A DNA stretch of 64,000 nt from NCBI RefSeq assembly GCF_014698825.1, contig NZ_JACJTT010000001.1:1-64000 (forward strand). Reading direction: 5' to 3'. Made by a program: the position numbers and the translations under genes. The notes beneath the pieces are model-generated. The model was not told the DNA's origin. It was given only the letters and a program-made list of their open reading frames with translations, and made no database searches. This document shows positions 8,784 to 18,338 of the stretch, piece by piece (the first letter of the stretch is position 1; each line of letters starts with the position of its first letter). Source of the DNA: Richelia sinica FACHB-800 (lineage in GTDB: Bacteria; Cyanobacteriota; Cyanobacteriia; Cyanobacteriales; Nostocaceae).

Positions 8784-10238
8784 TTATACCGCAGCTACTT
8801 GCTTAGACTGGGCTTGAGTGCGCCGTTCTTTCAAATAGGAGAAGAACTCTGCACCTTCTCGTAGACGACGAACTAACATCTGTCTATCTGTGATCATTTC
8901 CCGCACAATAGGAATAATCGCTTTGGGACGGAAGTAAAAACGGCGATACATCTGCTCAACAGCATCTTCAATTTCTGCACTAGAAAGGGTGGGATATTGC
9001 AAAGTAGAAGTTTGAATTCCAGAGTTAGCAACTAAAGATTCATTGGCAAACCAACCATTTTCTTGGGCCTGTGCATACAATTCTGTACCTGGATAAGGTG
9101 CAGCAATGGAAACTTGAATAGTATGGGGACTCAGTTCACAAGCAAAACGGATAGTTTCTTCTACGGTTTCTTTGGTTTCAATCGGTAAGCCAATGATGAA
9201 GGTGCCATGTACCGTAATACCTAGCTTGTGGCAGTTTTTCATAAATTCCCTTGCCACTTCCAATTTAATGCCTTTTTTGATGCGGTTGAGAGTGTCTTGA
9301 TTTCCCGATTCAAACCCAACTAACAGCAAGCGTAAGCCATTATCCCGCAAGGTTTTCAAGGTATCGTAATCTAAATTAGCACGCGCATTACAACTCCAGG
9401 TGAGGTTGAGTCGTTTCATGTGTTCGCTAATGGCGATCGCTCGATGTTTGTCGATGGTGAATGTGTCATCATCAAACATATACTCCCGTACCTTGTCCCC
9501 AAACAAGGCTTTAGCCTCTTCCATCTCCCGTCCCACTGCATCTGGGCTTTTATGGCGATAAAGATGTCCACCAATAGTTTGAGGCCACAAGCAAAAAGTA
9601 CATTTAGCAGGACAACCACGCCCAGTGTAGAAGGAAATGTAAGGGTGCTGCAAATAGCCAATGAAATATTTACGAATATCTAAATCACGGGCATAAACAG
9701 GTAATACGCTGGGCATTGCATCCCAGTCATGAATTAACGGACGTTCTTCGTTATGACGGATATTTCCTAATTTATCTCGATAGCTTAAGCCCTTGATTTC
9801 ATCCCAAGGTTTACCTTCCGCCAATTCCTTACAGGTATAATCAAATTCATTGCGGCAGACAAAATCTATAACTGGATGATCCCGCAAAGTTTCTTCCGGT
9901 AACACCGCCACATGGGCCCCCACAAACCCTATTTGCACACCGGGATTTTGTGCCTTGATAGCTTCTGCACACTTCACATCATTGGCTAAAGAAGGTGTGC
10001 TAGTGTGCATAATTACTAATTCATAATCCTTAGCAATTGCCAACACATCCTCCACAGTTTGACCATGGGGTGGTGCATCTACTAGCTTACTCCCAGGCAC
10101 TAAAGCCGCAGGTTGTGCCAACCAAGTAGGATACCAAAAAGAGGTAATCTCTCGCTTGGCTTGGTATCGAGAACCAGCACCACCATCAAACCCATCAAAG
10201 GAAGGTGGACTTAGAAATAAAGTTGTTTTCACAGACAT
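8784..10238 (-). CDS. hpnJ: B12-binding radical SAM protein, hopanoid-type HpnJ
   Basis: A 484-residue protein with an N-terminal B12-binding Rossmann-like domain (about 50-150) and a radical SAM TIM barrel. The 4Fe-4S cluster cysteines are Cys209, Cys213 and Cys216 (GCPAKCTFC). It resembles HpnJ, which in hopanoid synthesis acts with HpnI and HpnK on bacteriohopanetetrol glucosamine to make the cyclitol ether head group. The adjacent squalene-synthase-like gene fits a hopanoid role. Start choice: a strong GGGAGGAG directly abuts the ATG at 10238, while a GTG two codons later lies about 8 nt after GGAGG and may be the real start. Confidence 0.88.
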   Translation of the reverse strand: MSVKTTLFLSPPSFDGFDGGAGSRYQAKREITSFWYPTWLAQPAALVPGSKLVDAPPHGQTVEDVLAIAKDYELVIMHTSTPSLANDVKCAEAIKAQNPGVQIGFVGAHVAVLPEETLRDHPVIDFVCRNEFDYTCKELAEGKPWDEIKGLSYRDKLGNIRHNEERPLIHDWDAMPSVLPVYARDLDIRKYFIGYLQHPYISFYTGRGCPAKCTFCLWPQTIGGHLYRHKSPDAVGREMEEAKALFGDKVREYMFDDDTFTIDKHRAIAISEHMKRLNLTWSCNARANLDYDTLKTLRDNGLRLLLVGFESGNQDTLNRIKKGIKLEVAREFMKNCHKLGITVHGTFIIGLPIETKETVEETIRFACELSPHTIQVSIAAPYPGTELYAQAQENGWFANESLVANSGIQTSTLQYPTLSSAEIEDAVEQMYRRFYFRPKAIIPIVREMITDRQMLVRRLREGAEFFSYLKERRTQAQSKQVAAV

Positions 10239-10425
10239 CTCCTCCCACGTACAAAGATTTAGGCAATAGGTAATACCAATTTGAGATTTTGGATGAAAAG
10301 CCTTGATTTATAAACTATTGCACTAATTTGCAACCAGAATATTTGTCTCCAATTAAACAAAGACAGCACAACTAACACCAAAACATCTAGTTGCTTGTGG
10401 CTCTAAGATATTGATATGGGCAAAT

Positions 10426-11265
10426 CTAACTTGCTTTGATATTTATCTCCATGAGATTTTGCAGGAGAGCATACACATCACTACGGCTGAGTTTTTCCTT
10501 ACCACTAGCCAAAGCCTCAAGAGTACCATGAGCCAAAGCGAGAGGAATTTGACAAAATTGCAAAGCTGGCCCAGGAGGTAAGGAACTAGTATAGGCATCA
10601 GCTAATGCTAAATTGCGCTGTGCATATTCATGTAACTTGGCTGCACTCCATCCTGTGGGAAAGAAATCAACTCCTCGTTTTAAATCTTCATCGTGATTAC
10701 GGAGGATATTGACTGATTGTAAACCGCGACCAAATGCGATCGCTTGGGTACGGTTTGTTTGTGTCCCATCATACCAAGTCCACAAATCTGACAACAACAA
10801 GCCAACAGCACCTGCTACCCCAAATGTATAACGGTCTAAGTCTGACTCTGTATCAATTTGCCAATTCTTTTCTGCCCAAAATGCCATTCTATCTGCCATG
10901 GCTGCGGTAGCATCCCATATCCGTGGGGCGATTGTTTCCGGTGCTAAGATAGACCATTCTCTCACCCGCAAACTGACTTCTGGTAAAATATTTTCGTAGC
11001 CAGTAAATCCTGTCGAGAAGGCATCTACAGCAAAACCATCCACCCCAGCTTGCAATGTTAAGCTGATGTTACGTAAGATGGCGCTTTTAGCAGTATTATC
11101 CAATTCTGGATGGTCTTCAATTTCATCAATGGCACGCATACACAAGTATGCTGAAGTTACGGCTTCCTGCAACCCAGAGGGTAAAATGCTAATGGGGATA
11201 TAAAAAGTGCGACTAGTTTCTTTGAGGATTTGCAGGGCATCGCTACGTAAATCCATTATACTCAC
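10426..11265 (-). CDS. Squalene/phytoene synthase family protein, probably squalene synthase
   Basis: Head-to-head prenyl transferase of 279 residues. The first Asp-rich motif is DEIED at 47-51; the second is HDEDLKRG near residue 195. Both bind Mg2+ and the diphosphates of two farnesyl (squalene) or geranylgeranyl (phytoene) substrates. The spacing and the next gene, hpnJ, point to squalene supply for hopanoids rather than to carotenoid CrtB. Unlike eukaryotic squalene synthase it lacks a C-terminal membrane anchor. The gap to hpnJ is 187 bp, so co-transcription is possible but not certain. CrtB cannot be fully excluded from sequence alone. Confidence 0.85.
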   Translation of the reverse strand: MSIMDLRSDALQILKETSRTFYIPISILPSGLQEAVTSAYLCMRAIDEIEDHPELDNTAKSAILRNISLTLQAGVDGFAVDAFSTGFTGYENILPEVSLRVREWSILAPETIAPRIWDATAAMADRMAFWAEKNWQIDTESDLDRYTFGVAGAVGLLLSDLWTWYDGTQTNRTQAIAFGRGLQSVNILRNHDEDLKRGVDFFPTGWSAAKLHEYAQRNLALADAYTSSLPPGPALQFCQIPLALAHGTLEALASGKEKLSRSDVYALLQNLMEINIKAS

Positions 11266-12022
11266 TCCTCTCCTACGCTTTACACCACATAAATCTTTGA
11301 CTTTTTGATGATACTGGATAAAGTTTTTACTAAACTGGAAAAACTATAGTTACCCTAGTGTTTCATCTAAAAATTAACAATTTATAGTATCGCAATTAAC
11401 CAAAATCTCAAATCTATTAAAGTTTAGTCTAATATATTGGCTCTTGGTAGCAATCGTTGTGCGGCCAGTTGCCATCCCAATCCGATCAAATTTTTTGTAT
11501 AAAAATCAACTAATCTACTCAAATTAGCAAAAAAATTAACTGTATTTGGTATATTCCGTCAATCTCCAGTCAAGTTTCGTCCGAAAATTTCAGTATGACT
11601 GCACTCAAGTGGACATAGGAGATGCAGTCACAATCACCCCAATCAAGCCTTTTAGCACAGTTACCTGTGATGTACTGAATTTCGACTACGAGGTAGTTGA
11701 GCGTAGTCGAAACTCGAAAACCATGCAGTCGTATTCCTCAAGCCTTAGACAGCGTGGCTTTCACCATAATTTCCCCTGCTATAGGACTCCTATTTGATTT
11801 TCTTTCTATCTATATCCTCATTTGCCATAGCTGTTGAATTTTTGGCAAATAGATCATGAACAAAATTTTAATTAACTCTTGACAAGTGGCAGATGCAATC
11901 AACTTTTATTTTCATGTATTCTGGTGTACACAGTTGATGAAAGCTACTGAATTCCCAACTACTCAACTAAAGTAAAGTGTTGCGATACTATTTTTATAAT
12001 GTAAATCAGATAACATAAACTT
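11266..12022. other. 757-bp AT-rich intergenic region
   Basis: Divergent spacer between the squalene-synthase-like gene and the DUF6464-like gene. A short reading frame at 11546-11797 has no recognisable family and runs through a palindromic stretch (TTTCGACTACGAGGTAGTTG and GAGCGTAGTCGAAA, 11678-11712), which looks like a dispersed cyanobacterial repeat rather than coding DNA. No RNA gene was recognised. Confidence 0.4.
11680..11712. repeat. Imperfect palindrome, probable dispersed repeat
   Basis: TCGACTACG and CGTAGTCGA pair around a short centre (GAGGTAGTTGAG). Palindromes of this TTCGACTACG type recur in filamentous cyanobacteria, as I recall. Only one copy lies in this window, so the family assignment is inference. 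Confidence 0.45.
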
Positions 12023-12394
12023 ATGGAGCCAGACTCTCTACCAACTGAAGTAATTTTAACCAACCCTCGCCAGTCACTGGGGAAATTACAACTGGATTGG
12101 ACACCCCAACCGGGAAACTATCTGGATTTCCAAGGCAAAACCTATGCTGTATTAGAGCGTCGTCACCGCTATCAATTTAAAGCTGGACGTTATCGGTTGC
12201 ATAACATTGCTATTTACGTACAGTCTGCTAAACGTCCTTCTGAAAAAACTTTAGTCGCAGGACGCTGGGTAATTGGAGATGCGACTTGTGACTATAATGC
12301 TCTGTCAGAAATCATTCGCTGTGCAGTTAACCCTAATGGCCCTTGTGAATCTTGTCGGTATTACGAAAACTCCCAGCAAAACAGTCCGCAATAA
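12023..12394 (+). CDS. Small cysteine-containing cyanobacterial protein, DUF6464-like
   Basis: A 123-residue soluble protein. The N-terminal half is beta-rich (GNYLDFQGKTYAVLERRHRY). The C-terminal part carries four cysteines, in ATCDYN, IRCAVN and GPCESCRYYE; the final CxxC and the spacing suggest a metal site or a disulfide. From memory it fits the cyanobacterial DUF6464 group. It is convergent with fmt, the two stops being 40 bp apart. There is no catalytic signature. Function unknown. Confidence 0.7.
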   Translation: MEPDSLPTEVILTNPRQSLGKLQLDWTPQPGNYLDFQGKTYAVLERRHRYQFKAGRYRLHNIAIYVQSAKRPSEKTLVAGRWVIGDATCDYNALSEIIRCAVNPNGPCESCRYYENSQQNSPQ

Positions 12395-12434
12395 TTTAGG
12401 GATGGGGAATTGGTGATTAGTTTTTGTCCTCATC

Positions 12435-13439
12435 TCAACCATTCCCTAAAACTTCCCCCACTGCTAACCGAGTACCATTGACAAAATCCCATCCAGATTG
12501 AGGACGCTTCCCTGCTAATTGTACTTCCTGCAACAGTAATAGACCTGCTCCTGTTTGAACGATCGCACCTATACCTTTAACAACACTCACCACTTCACCA
12601 GGTTGACCAGATAAACTAGACAGATTAGGGACTTTATTCACGACAGTTTGTAACGATTCTGGCAACTTCTGGATAGATTCAGCATCTAAGGGCAATGTCG
12701 CAGTTATCTTCAAGGACTGATGACGAAAACTACTCAGGCAGTTAGGGTAAAAGCCACGAATTTGATTATGTAATTGCATGGCGCTTTTTGACCAATCGAT
12801 ATTGTAGTCTGGTTTTTGAATTAACGGTGCATAGGTAGCAACCGCAGAGTCTTGGGGAATAGGCTGAATTTCCTGTCGTTCTAATTGCCACAATGTTTCC
12901 ACCAATAAATCAGCACCGATGGTGGACAGTCTTTGCGCTAAGGTCAGGCTATTATCCACCAATTCAATTGGTGTCACAGCTTTTAGTAGCATATCGCCTG
13001 TATCCATCCCCACATCCATTAACATGGTGGTGATGCCAGTTTCCTTTTCTCCGTTATATAGACACCATTGAATAGGGGCTGCACCTCGGTACTGGGGTAA
13101 AATCGAGCCATGTACATTAATACAGCCTAATTTGGGCATAGCGAGAATTTTCTTGGAGAGAATTTGTCCATAGGCCACGACGACAAACACATCAGCTTGC
13201 AACTGTTCCAGAGCAGTTAAAGTTTCTGTATCCTTCTTAATCCGTTCTGGTTGCCAAACTGGGAGATGGTGGGTGATCGCTAAATTTTTGACTGGAGAAG
13301 GTGTTAATTTATTCCCCCTTTCTCGGCGTTTATCTGGTTGGGTAACAACTGCTAATACTTCAAAATTAGGGTTTTCTAGCAATTTTTCTAGAGTGGGTAC
13401 AGCAAATTGGGGCGTACCAAAAAATACTACTTTCATCAC
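12435..13439 (-). CDS. fmt: Methionyl-tRNA formyltransferase
   Basis: Transfers the formyl group of 10-formyl-THF to Met-tRNAi for bacterial translation initiation. The protein is 334 residues. The N-terminal formyltransferase Rossmann fold starts [18 protein letters not shown]. The substrate and catalytic region has the family motif [16 protein letters not shown] near residue 110-125 and a DTGDML segment. The C-terminal OB-like domain ends with [19 protein letters not shown]. Length and all key segments are normal. The def gene, often adjacent in other bacteria, is not here. Confidence 0.97.
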   Translation of the reverse strand: MMKVVFFGTPQFAVPTLEKLLENPNFEVLAVVTQPDKRRERGNKLTPSPVKNLAITHHLPVWQPERIKKDTETLTALEQLQADVFVVVAYGQILSKKILAMPKLGCINVHGSILPQYRGAAPIQWCLYNGEKETGITTMLMDVGMDTGDMLLKAVTPIELVDNSLTLAQRLSTIGADLLVETLWQLERQEIQPIPQDSAVATYAPLIQKPDYNIDWSKSAMQLHNQIRGFYPNCLSSFRHQSLKITATLPLDAESIQKLPESLQTVVNKVPNLSSLSGQPGEVVSVVKGIGAIVQTGAGLLLLQEVQLAGKRPQSGWDFVNGTRLAVGEVLGNG

Positions 13440-14327
13440 TATCCAAATTTAATTTTGTGAATTTAATTGACTGCGGTGACACCGACTGCTTTAATCCAAT
13501 AGTCAATAAATCATGAAATACCAACCGTTAAGAGTCTGACTCTTTTAGCTGATTTAGTGGTAAAATTGGCATTGTCAGTTAGTCAAAAAGTTCCATTAGA
13601 AACTATAATGATCTAGCAATTAGATTAGCTAGTATCAACTGCATCTGCTGCTGGAGTAACTTAGCATTTGCCTATGTCTCCTGGCAAGTGAAGCAGGTAT
13701 CTATGACTCTCAAAGTTCTGTGATAACAACCCAAAAGTCAGTATCTTAATTGCATAAGCGAATTCTATGCTAGCTGATTTGCAATTTTATGATTTTGGGT
13801 AGATGAGAGCAAGATTTTTGATTATGATGTATTCTGCACCCGCAGCGCCAGAGTTTTCAAGAACAATGGTTTTTTATAATGATCAGGGCCTGCACCGTTA
13901 GGTCAGAGAATTGACAAGGCGAAACTCGTGGGATTTAGCTGGTGTTAAATTCTGGACTTAAAGCCTCGGTAGATAAATTTTTGGGTAAAACTTTTTAGTC
14001 ACCCAAAGATAAAATTGGCGTTTTTGGCACGATTGTTAATCTATCTGTGCAAATTGTTCATAGGAGCAAAAAAATGCTCTGTATTTTCTGATTACTGATA
14101 GAAAAATATCGGTAATATTTCCGTATACGTTCATGAAAAATCACACAATTTTGAAAATTATAAAGGTGTAGATAATGATACTAAAACTTTTGTAAAGCGA
14201 TGCAAAATTTGCAGAAATTATCTCGATCTAGCATGTAGTTTGTTGTTATACATATAGTCATAACTTTTTCCATTCCTGCATCAACCTTGCCCCTCACACA
14301 GCAACCGCCCCCCTAGAGAGTCCACAC
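13440..14327. other. 888-bp intergenic region, no gene recognised
   Basis: Large divergent spacer between fmt and an exported protein. A small hairpin AAGAGTCTGACTCTTTT lies at 13530-13545. No reading frame above background, no tRNA-like fold and no known riboswitch core was recognised. Its size leaves room for a small RNA or a long 5' leader of the plus-strand gene. Confidence 0.4.
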
Positions 14328-15614
14328 ATGTTTAAACCCCTTTTGCTGTCAGGATGGTTCCGCGTACAACCATATTTCAAGTACGTTGTCTTTTTTATAC
14401 TAATTACACCCTTACTAGGTTTATCCGTTCACTCCACCTTGGCAAAACAAGCACAGGTAGGAAAAACCAATTCTGAGTCAGGACAATCTGAAGCTAAGTC
14501 TCAGGTAGCAGATACAGCTAAAACCGGGGAAATTGATGCAACTAAAATAAATGCCTTAGCTGCTAGATTAGATTCTTTGCTAATCAACAAAGATAGATTT
14601 GGGGGGTTACAAGTATTACCAACAGATAAAATTAATTCTGGGGTAATCAAAGAAAATAACCAGTCTAGCAATGATGGGGCTGAAGCTGATGTTGTGGCAG
14701 TAGTTAAACTCTCACCTACTGGTCAACTATCGGCAGATCAAGTTAGTTTAATTCAAAGAATAAAAGAAGCAAAAATTAAATCTTTGCTGGGAGATGTCAG
14801 TTTAGCAGATGGGGCATTAGCAACTGTTAAAACCAATCCTAGTATTACCAACCCACAGCCATCACCATCGGAGATCCAAGTAGAAGGACAACCCAAAGAC
14901 ACAGAGATGGTGCAAAACGATCCTCTTGGTAGTCCTCATCCCATTCCTTGGAAATGGATTATGGCAACTCAAGAAGTCATTAGTAACAAACAGGGTTCTG
15001 GGGTTCGTTACTATCGCAGTATACCGGTGATTTCTCCTGACGGAAAATATGCTGTGTATAGCCGAGTACAGTTGGATGTGAAGCCAGAAATGTATAACAG
15101 CCGTGTTACCAGCATTTTGTTTGTACAAGATGTACAATCTAAACGGTTGCGGGTAATGGCTGCTACATCTTCCGGGAAAGACCCATTGTTAAACAGAGCA
15201 GGGAATTCAGAAGTTGTCACAGAAACGGATGGCAAGATAGGGGTGTTGGTTCCCGTTAGTTGGTCTGAAAAAGGCGATCGCTTCCTCGCACGTAAATTTG
15301 AGGGCATATTCAACACGGCTGATTCTACAGATTCAGCAGTCATCTGGGATCGGCAAAATCATCGCACTGTTACCGTCGCACCCACTGAAGAACAGCATGA
15401 ACATGAAAAAATTGCGATTTTGTTGGGCTGGAGTCAAAAACAACCTGATAGCGTATTGTTTAAAGCGGGTGAACTAGGGGAAGAAGATTGGCCTCTAGTC
15501 CAAGTATCCAGCAATGGCAAAATCGTCACTTTATCTAGCGATGAAGATAAGCCAGTAACATTTGGAGAAAAGATTACCCAAGTGTGGGCAGAACCACAAG
15601 TAGCGTCTAGATAA
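14328..15614 (+). CDS. Exported protein with beta-propeller-like C-terminal region
   Basis: A 428-residue protein. A signal peptide or anchor spans about residues 17-40 (YVVFFILITPLLGLSVHSTLA, ending near AKQAQ). A low-complexity, charged region covers about 40-200. The C-terminal half has repeated beta-strand patterns such as VISPDGKYAVYSRVQLD, ILFVQDVQSKRLRVM, VPVSWSEKGDRFLARKF and AVIWDRQNHRTVTV. These resemble blades of TolB/WD-like propellers, although too few blades are seen for a whole propeller. A good rho-independent terminator follows. No family name recognised; a periplasmic or thylakoid-lumen protein is likely. Confidence 0.7.
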   Translation: MFKPLLLSGWFRVQPYFKYVVFFILITPLLGLSVHSTLAKQAQVGKTNSESGQSEAKSQVADTAKTGEIDATKINALAARLDSLLINKDRFGGLQVLPTDKINSGVIKENNQSSNDGAEADVVAVVKLSPTGQLSADQVSLIQRIKEAKIKSLLGDVSLADGALATVKTNPSITNPQPSPSEIQVEGQPKDTEMVQNDPLGSPHPIPWKWIMATQEVISNKQGSGVRYYRSIPVISPDGKYAVYSRVQLDVKPEMYNSRVTSILFVQDVQSKRLRVMAATSSGKDPLLNRAGNSEVVTETDGKIGVLVPVSWSEKGDRFLARKFEGIFNTADSTDSAVIWDRQNHRTVTVAPTEEQHEHEKIAILLGWSQKQPDSVLFKAGELGEEDWPLVQVSSNGKIVTLSSDEDKPVTFGEKITQVWAEPQVASR

Positions 15615-15635
15615 TTAATTAATGAATAATGATTG

Positions 15636-15677
15636 AAATTCCCGTTGTTACTGATAGTGACATCGGGAATTTTTTTG
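15636..15677 (+). terminator. Rho-independent terminator
   Basis: Stem AAATTCCCG with CGGGAATTT around a 19-base loop, followed directly by seven T. It ends the exported-protein gene 22 bp upstream. Confidence 0.8.
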
Positions 15678-15689
15678 TATTTATAGCAG

Positions 15690-15764
15690 GAGGCAGGGGG
15701 GAAACGGAGGACAAGGGGGACAAGGACGAAATCTTCTTTTACCTCCCCCTCTCCCCCTCTCTTT
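15690..15764. repeat. Purine-rich/pyrimidine-rich dispersed repeat, copy 1
   Basis: A purine-rich half (GGAGGACAAGGGGGACAAGG), a short ATCTTC centre and a pyrimidine-rich half (CCTCCCCCTCTCCCCCTCTC) form an imperfect inverted repeat. A second copy with the same order (GGAAAACGGAGGACAAGG ... CCCCTCTCTCCCCCTCTC) lies at about 54878-54956. Confidence 0.8.
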
Positions 15765-15767
15765 GAT

Positions 15768-16724
15768 CTAACTAACCAAGTGCAACTGAGTCAGCACTGT
15801 ACTAACGAGATGTTGAGTAATCGGTAAACTATCAATTACCATCCCCAAACACAACAGCATCATGTAGGAGATGGAATACAGGAATAATTCCCTTGCAATG
15901 GTTTTATCCTCTGGATTTTGTAATAAGCGCCAAGACTTGTGAACAAACACTCCACCCAAGGTCATAGCAATTACTACATATACAATGCCACTAGCATGTA
16001 AGGGATAGAACAGCATCACAGTTGCTGTGACTGTAATCACTGTATAAAACCAAATTTGCCTAACGGTGGCTTTATCACCTGCAATCACAGGTAACATTGG
16101 TACACCCACCTTTGCGTAGTCATCCCGAATCATTAAAGCCAATGCCCAAAAGTGTGGTGGTGTCCATAAAAAGACAATGGCAAAAATTAGCCAAGCTGCC
16201 CAGCTTAAAGTATCTGTCACCGCAGCCCAACCCACTAAAGCGGGAATTGCTCCCGCAGCACCACCAATCACAATATTTTGAGTGCTGTGACGTTTCAACC
16301 AATGGGTATAGACTAAAACGTAAAAAACTATGCCAGAAAATGCTAAAAGTGCGGAGAGAAGATTGGCAAATACTGTTAATAGGGTAAAAGAAGCAACTGC
16401 TAGAGCGATCGCGAAAATAAATGCGTCCCGTGCTTGTATCCGACCAGAAGGCATAGGCCGATGCCGTGTGCGTTCCATTTCATAATCTATATCTCGGTCG
16501 TAGATACAGTTAATAGTCTGGGCGCTAGCGGCTGCTAAAGTGCCACCAATCATTGTTACTATCAACAGCCAAGGATCTACTTGTCCCTTAGCTGCTATCC
16601 ACATACTACCCGCAGTAGTAATTAGCAGCAAAGGAATAATACGCGGCTTAGTTAGCTGGTAATAACTTTGAACAACTTGGAAAAATGTTTCGTGGTGACG
16701 ACGAGAGACGTTAGTCTCAATCAT
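15768..16724 (-). CDS. ctaB: Protohaem IX farnesyltransferase (haem O synthase)
   Basis: UbiA-type membrane prenyltransferase that adds a farnesyl group to protohaem, giving haem O, the precursor of haem A for cytochrome oxidase. It has 318 residues and about eight or nine membrane helices. The first Asp-rich motif is [11 protein letters not shown] (Asn72, Asp76, Asp80). The second loop has [13 protein letters not shown]. The gene lies downstream of ctaA on the same strand (267 bp apart, with a dispersed repeat between) and divergent from ctaCDE, the usual cyanobacterial arrangement. Confidence 0.96.
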   Translation of the reverse strand: MIETNVSRRHHETFFQVVQSYYQLTKPRIIPLLLITTAGSMWIAAKGQVDPWLLIVTMIGGTLAAASAQTINCIYDRDIDYEMERTRHRPMPSGRIQARDAFIFAIALAVASFTLLTVFANLLSALLAFSGIVFYVLVYTHWLKRHSTQNIVIGGAAGAIPALVGWAAVTDTLSWAAWLIFAIVFLWTPPHFWALALMIRDDYAKVGVPMLPVIAGDKATVRQIWFYTVITVTATVMLFYPLHASGIVYVVIAMTLGGVFVHKSWRLLQNPEDKTIARELFLYSISYMMLLCLGMVIDSLPITQHLVSTVLTQLHLVS

Positions 16725-16869
16725 GTTGTATGTCTTTCCTTATGTTTCAAGAACTTATCAGCAACCCCGACTCAGTTTAATGGGAGAATTTCTCCACACA
16801 GCTATCTGAGAAGAGGTTGTCAACCACATCCCGTCAAGATTAGTCATAAAGCTTTGTCTAGCTGTATAC

Positions 16870-16942
16870 AAGGCAGTTAGGACATTAACTACAGCTAAAA
16901 ACTGAGATACCCAAAGGCTTTTAGCACTGTCACCTGCTATAT
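16870..16942. repeat. Dispersed intergenic repeat, copy 1
   Basis: Contains CAGTTAGGACATTAACTACA, then AGCTAAAAACTGAGATA, GGCTTTTAGCACTGT and CACCTGCTATA. Near-identical copies lie at 22461-22537, and a copy split by an insertion lies at 54801-54981. It sits between ctaA and ctaB. Confidence 0.85.
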
Positions 16943-16991
16943 GTAGAGTCAAAGCTATTTGTATTGTTTATGGAAGCAGGGAGGAATACTT

Positions 16992-17930
16992 TCACCTATC
17001 ACCTGTTGCCAACATCATTTCCCGATGAGCAAGCTGGTCACGCCATGCTAATACTGTGAACACTACTAAAGTTCCCAACAAAGTAGCACCAATAGCCTGG
17101 TGAGACACGGTGAGAGGTTCAACTTGTAAATGTAAGCGGAAAGTAGCAACTCCCAATCCCAGTTGTAAAAGCAACAAACTACCAGCTAGATTTGCTATTT
17201 TTCGTAAAGCTGGATGCAGTGCTGGTGTGCGCCAGGAGATGAATACTAATGCTAGGGTGGCGACAGTAGGTGGAACTAATCCAAAAATATGGCTGTACAT
17301 CATGGTACAGAGTTGATACCCAGCAAAGCATTGATGTAAAGCCCAACGAGAACCAACTAAAGCACCTAAGAGACTTTGTAGGTAGACCAAAACAGCAGCC
17401 GTTAAACCCACCCAAGGCAATTTTCCAACTGTTCCCGTTCCCTGGTAGGGAATGAGTGTAGTGCCAATAATTAAAAGGGTAGTGAAAAATAAAAGTGCTG
17501 TTCCTAAATGGGCAGTAACAATATCAAAGCGGAGTAATTCTGTAACAGTGAGACCCCCTAGAATACCTTGGAACACGATTAAAAATAGGGCAAATGAAGA
17601 AGCCCAAGGTAGCCAATTGGGTAAGGACCGACGATGCCACCAAGATAAACCACAAAGTGCGATCGCACTCATACCAATTAAAGCTGCATCCAGTCTGTGA
17701 AACCATTCCAAGAATACTTGGAGATTCATTTGCTTGGCTGGTACTAATTCGCCATAGCATAAAGGCCAATCTGGACAAGCAAGTCCAGCATTCATCACAC
17801 GGGTGGCGCTGCCTATAGCCATCAAAATCAACGTAGCTATACACATCTTCCACACCAAGCGACGAATCATATCTTTTGGCTGTTGCTGGGTGGCTGTTTC
17901 ATTTTCTGGTTGTAGGACAAATTCGTTCAT
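16992..17930 (-). CDS. ctaA: Haem A synthase (COX15/CtaA)
   Basis: Membrane mono-oxygenase that oxidises the C8 methyl group of haem O to a formyl group, giving haem A. It has 312 residues and eight predicted helices in two four-helix halves. The conserved haem-ligand histidines are visible: His78 in EWFHRLDAAL, then TAHLG, ALHQCFAGYQL/YSHIFG and SHQAIGA. The loop cysteines Cys52 and Cys58 (CPDWPLC) match the disulfide-forming pair of this family. The gene is divergent from ctaC with a shared 408-bp regulatory region, and ctaB follows downstream. Confidence 0.95.
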   Translation of the reverse strand: MNEFVLQPENETATQQQPKDMIRRLVWKMCIATLILMAIGSATRVMNAGLACPDWPLCYGELVPAKQMNLQVFLEWFHRLDAALIGMSAIALCGLSWWHRRSLPNWLPWASSFALFLIVFQGILGGLTVTELLRFDIVTAHLGTALLFFTTLLIIGTTLIPYQGTGTVGKLPWVGLTAAVLVYLQSLLGALVGSRWALHQCFAGYQLCTMMYSHIFGLVPPTVATLALVFISWRTPALHPALRKIANLAGSLLLLQLGLGVATFRLHLQVEPLTVSHQAIGATLLGTLVVFTVLAWRDQLAHREMMLATGDR

Positions 17931-18338
17931 TAACGATACCTTCTGCCCGCCTTTGTGAGCGCTGCTGAAAATTTTCGATCTTGATTCAGTACCAAACTTA
18001 TCTCTAACCTAACTGATTCAGTTGAGGTGAAGAGATGAGCTTTCCCTTATACTTTGGCTCACTTGAGTTACTTCGCGCTGTAAGATTTAGGCATTTTTTA
18101 AGATGTAAATAATCAATAAAAAACAATTAACGAAAATTATGGAAAATTTACCTAATTTTTGTTTTTAATTGTCTTAAGCTCAGGGCAATCCTGCCTAACT
18201 CACTTTTACTCAAAATTAGGATATTACCTGAAAAAATTAATAAAAATTTCATGCGATCGCCCATCATCTCCCCAATGCTGCACTACCTTAGTAAGTGAGC
18301 AACGTTAAGATAACGTAGTAAATTCTTTTTCTTGAGCC
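17931..18338. other. 408-bp divergent regulatory region of the oxidase locus
   Basis: AT-rich spacer between the 5' ends of ctaA and ctaC, so it must contain both promoters. It contains one HIP1 site (about 18254) and the palindrome at 18302-18316. No coding potential. Confidence 0.5.
18302..18316. promoter_or_regulatory. Possible operator upstream of ctaC
   Basis: ACGTTA, a three-base spacer, then TAACGT: a perfect six-base inverted repeat 22 bp before the ctaC GTG start. Its position would suit a repressor site or a feature of the 5' UTR. No known consensus was matched, so this is a structural observation only. Confidence 0.35.

Noticed and set aside
11546-11797. 83-codon plus-strand frame between the squalene-synthase-like and DUF6464-like genes
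   Set aside because: It runs through a palindromic dispersed repeat and has no recognisable domain or start signal.
13440-14327. tmRNA, 6S RNA or tRNA in the 888-bp spacer
   Set aside because: No T-loop, acceptor stem or known conserved core could be recognised; a covariance-model search would be needed to find a divergent RNA.
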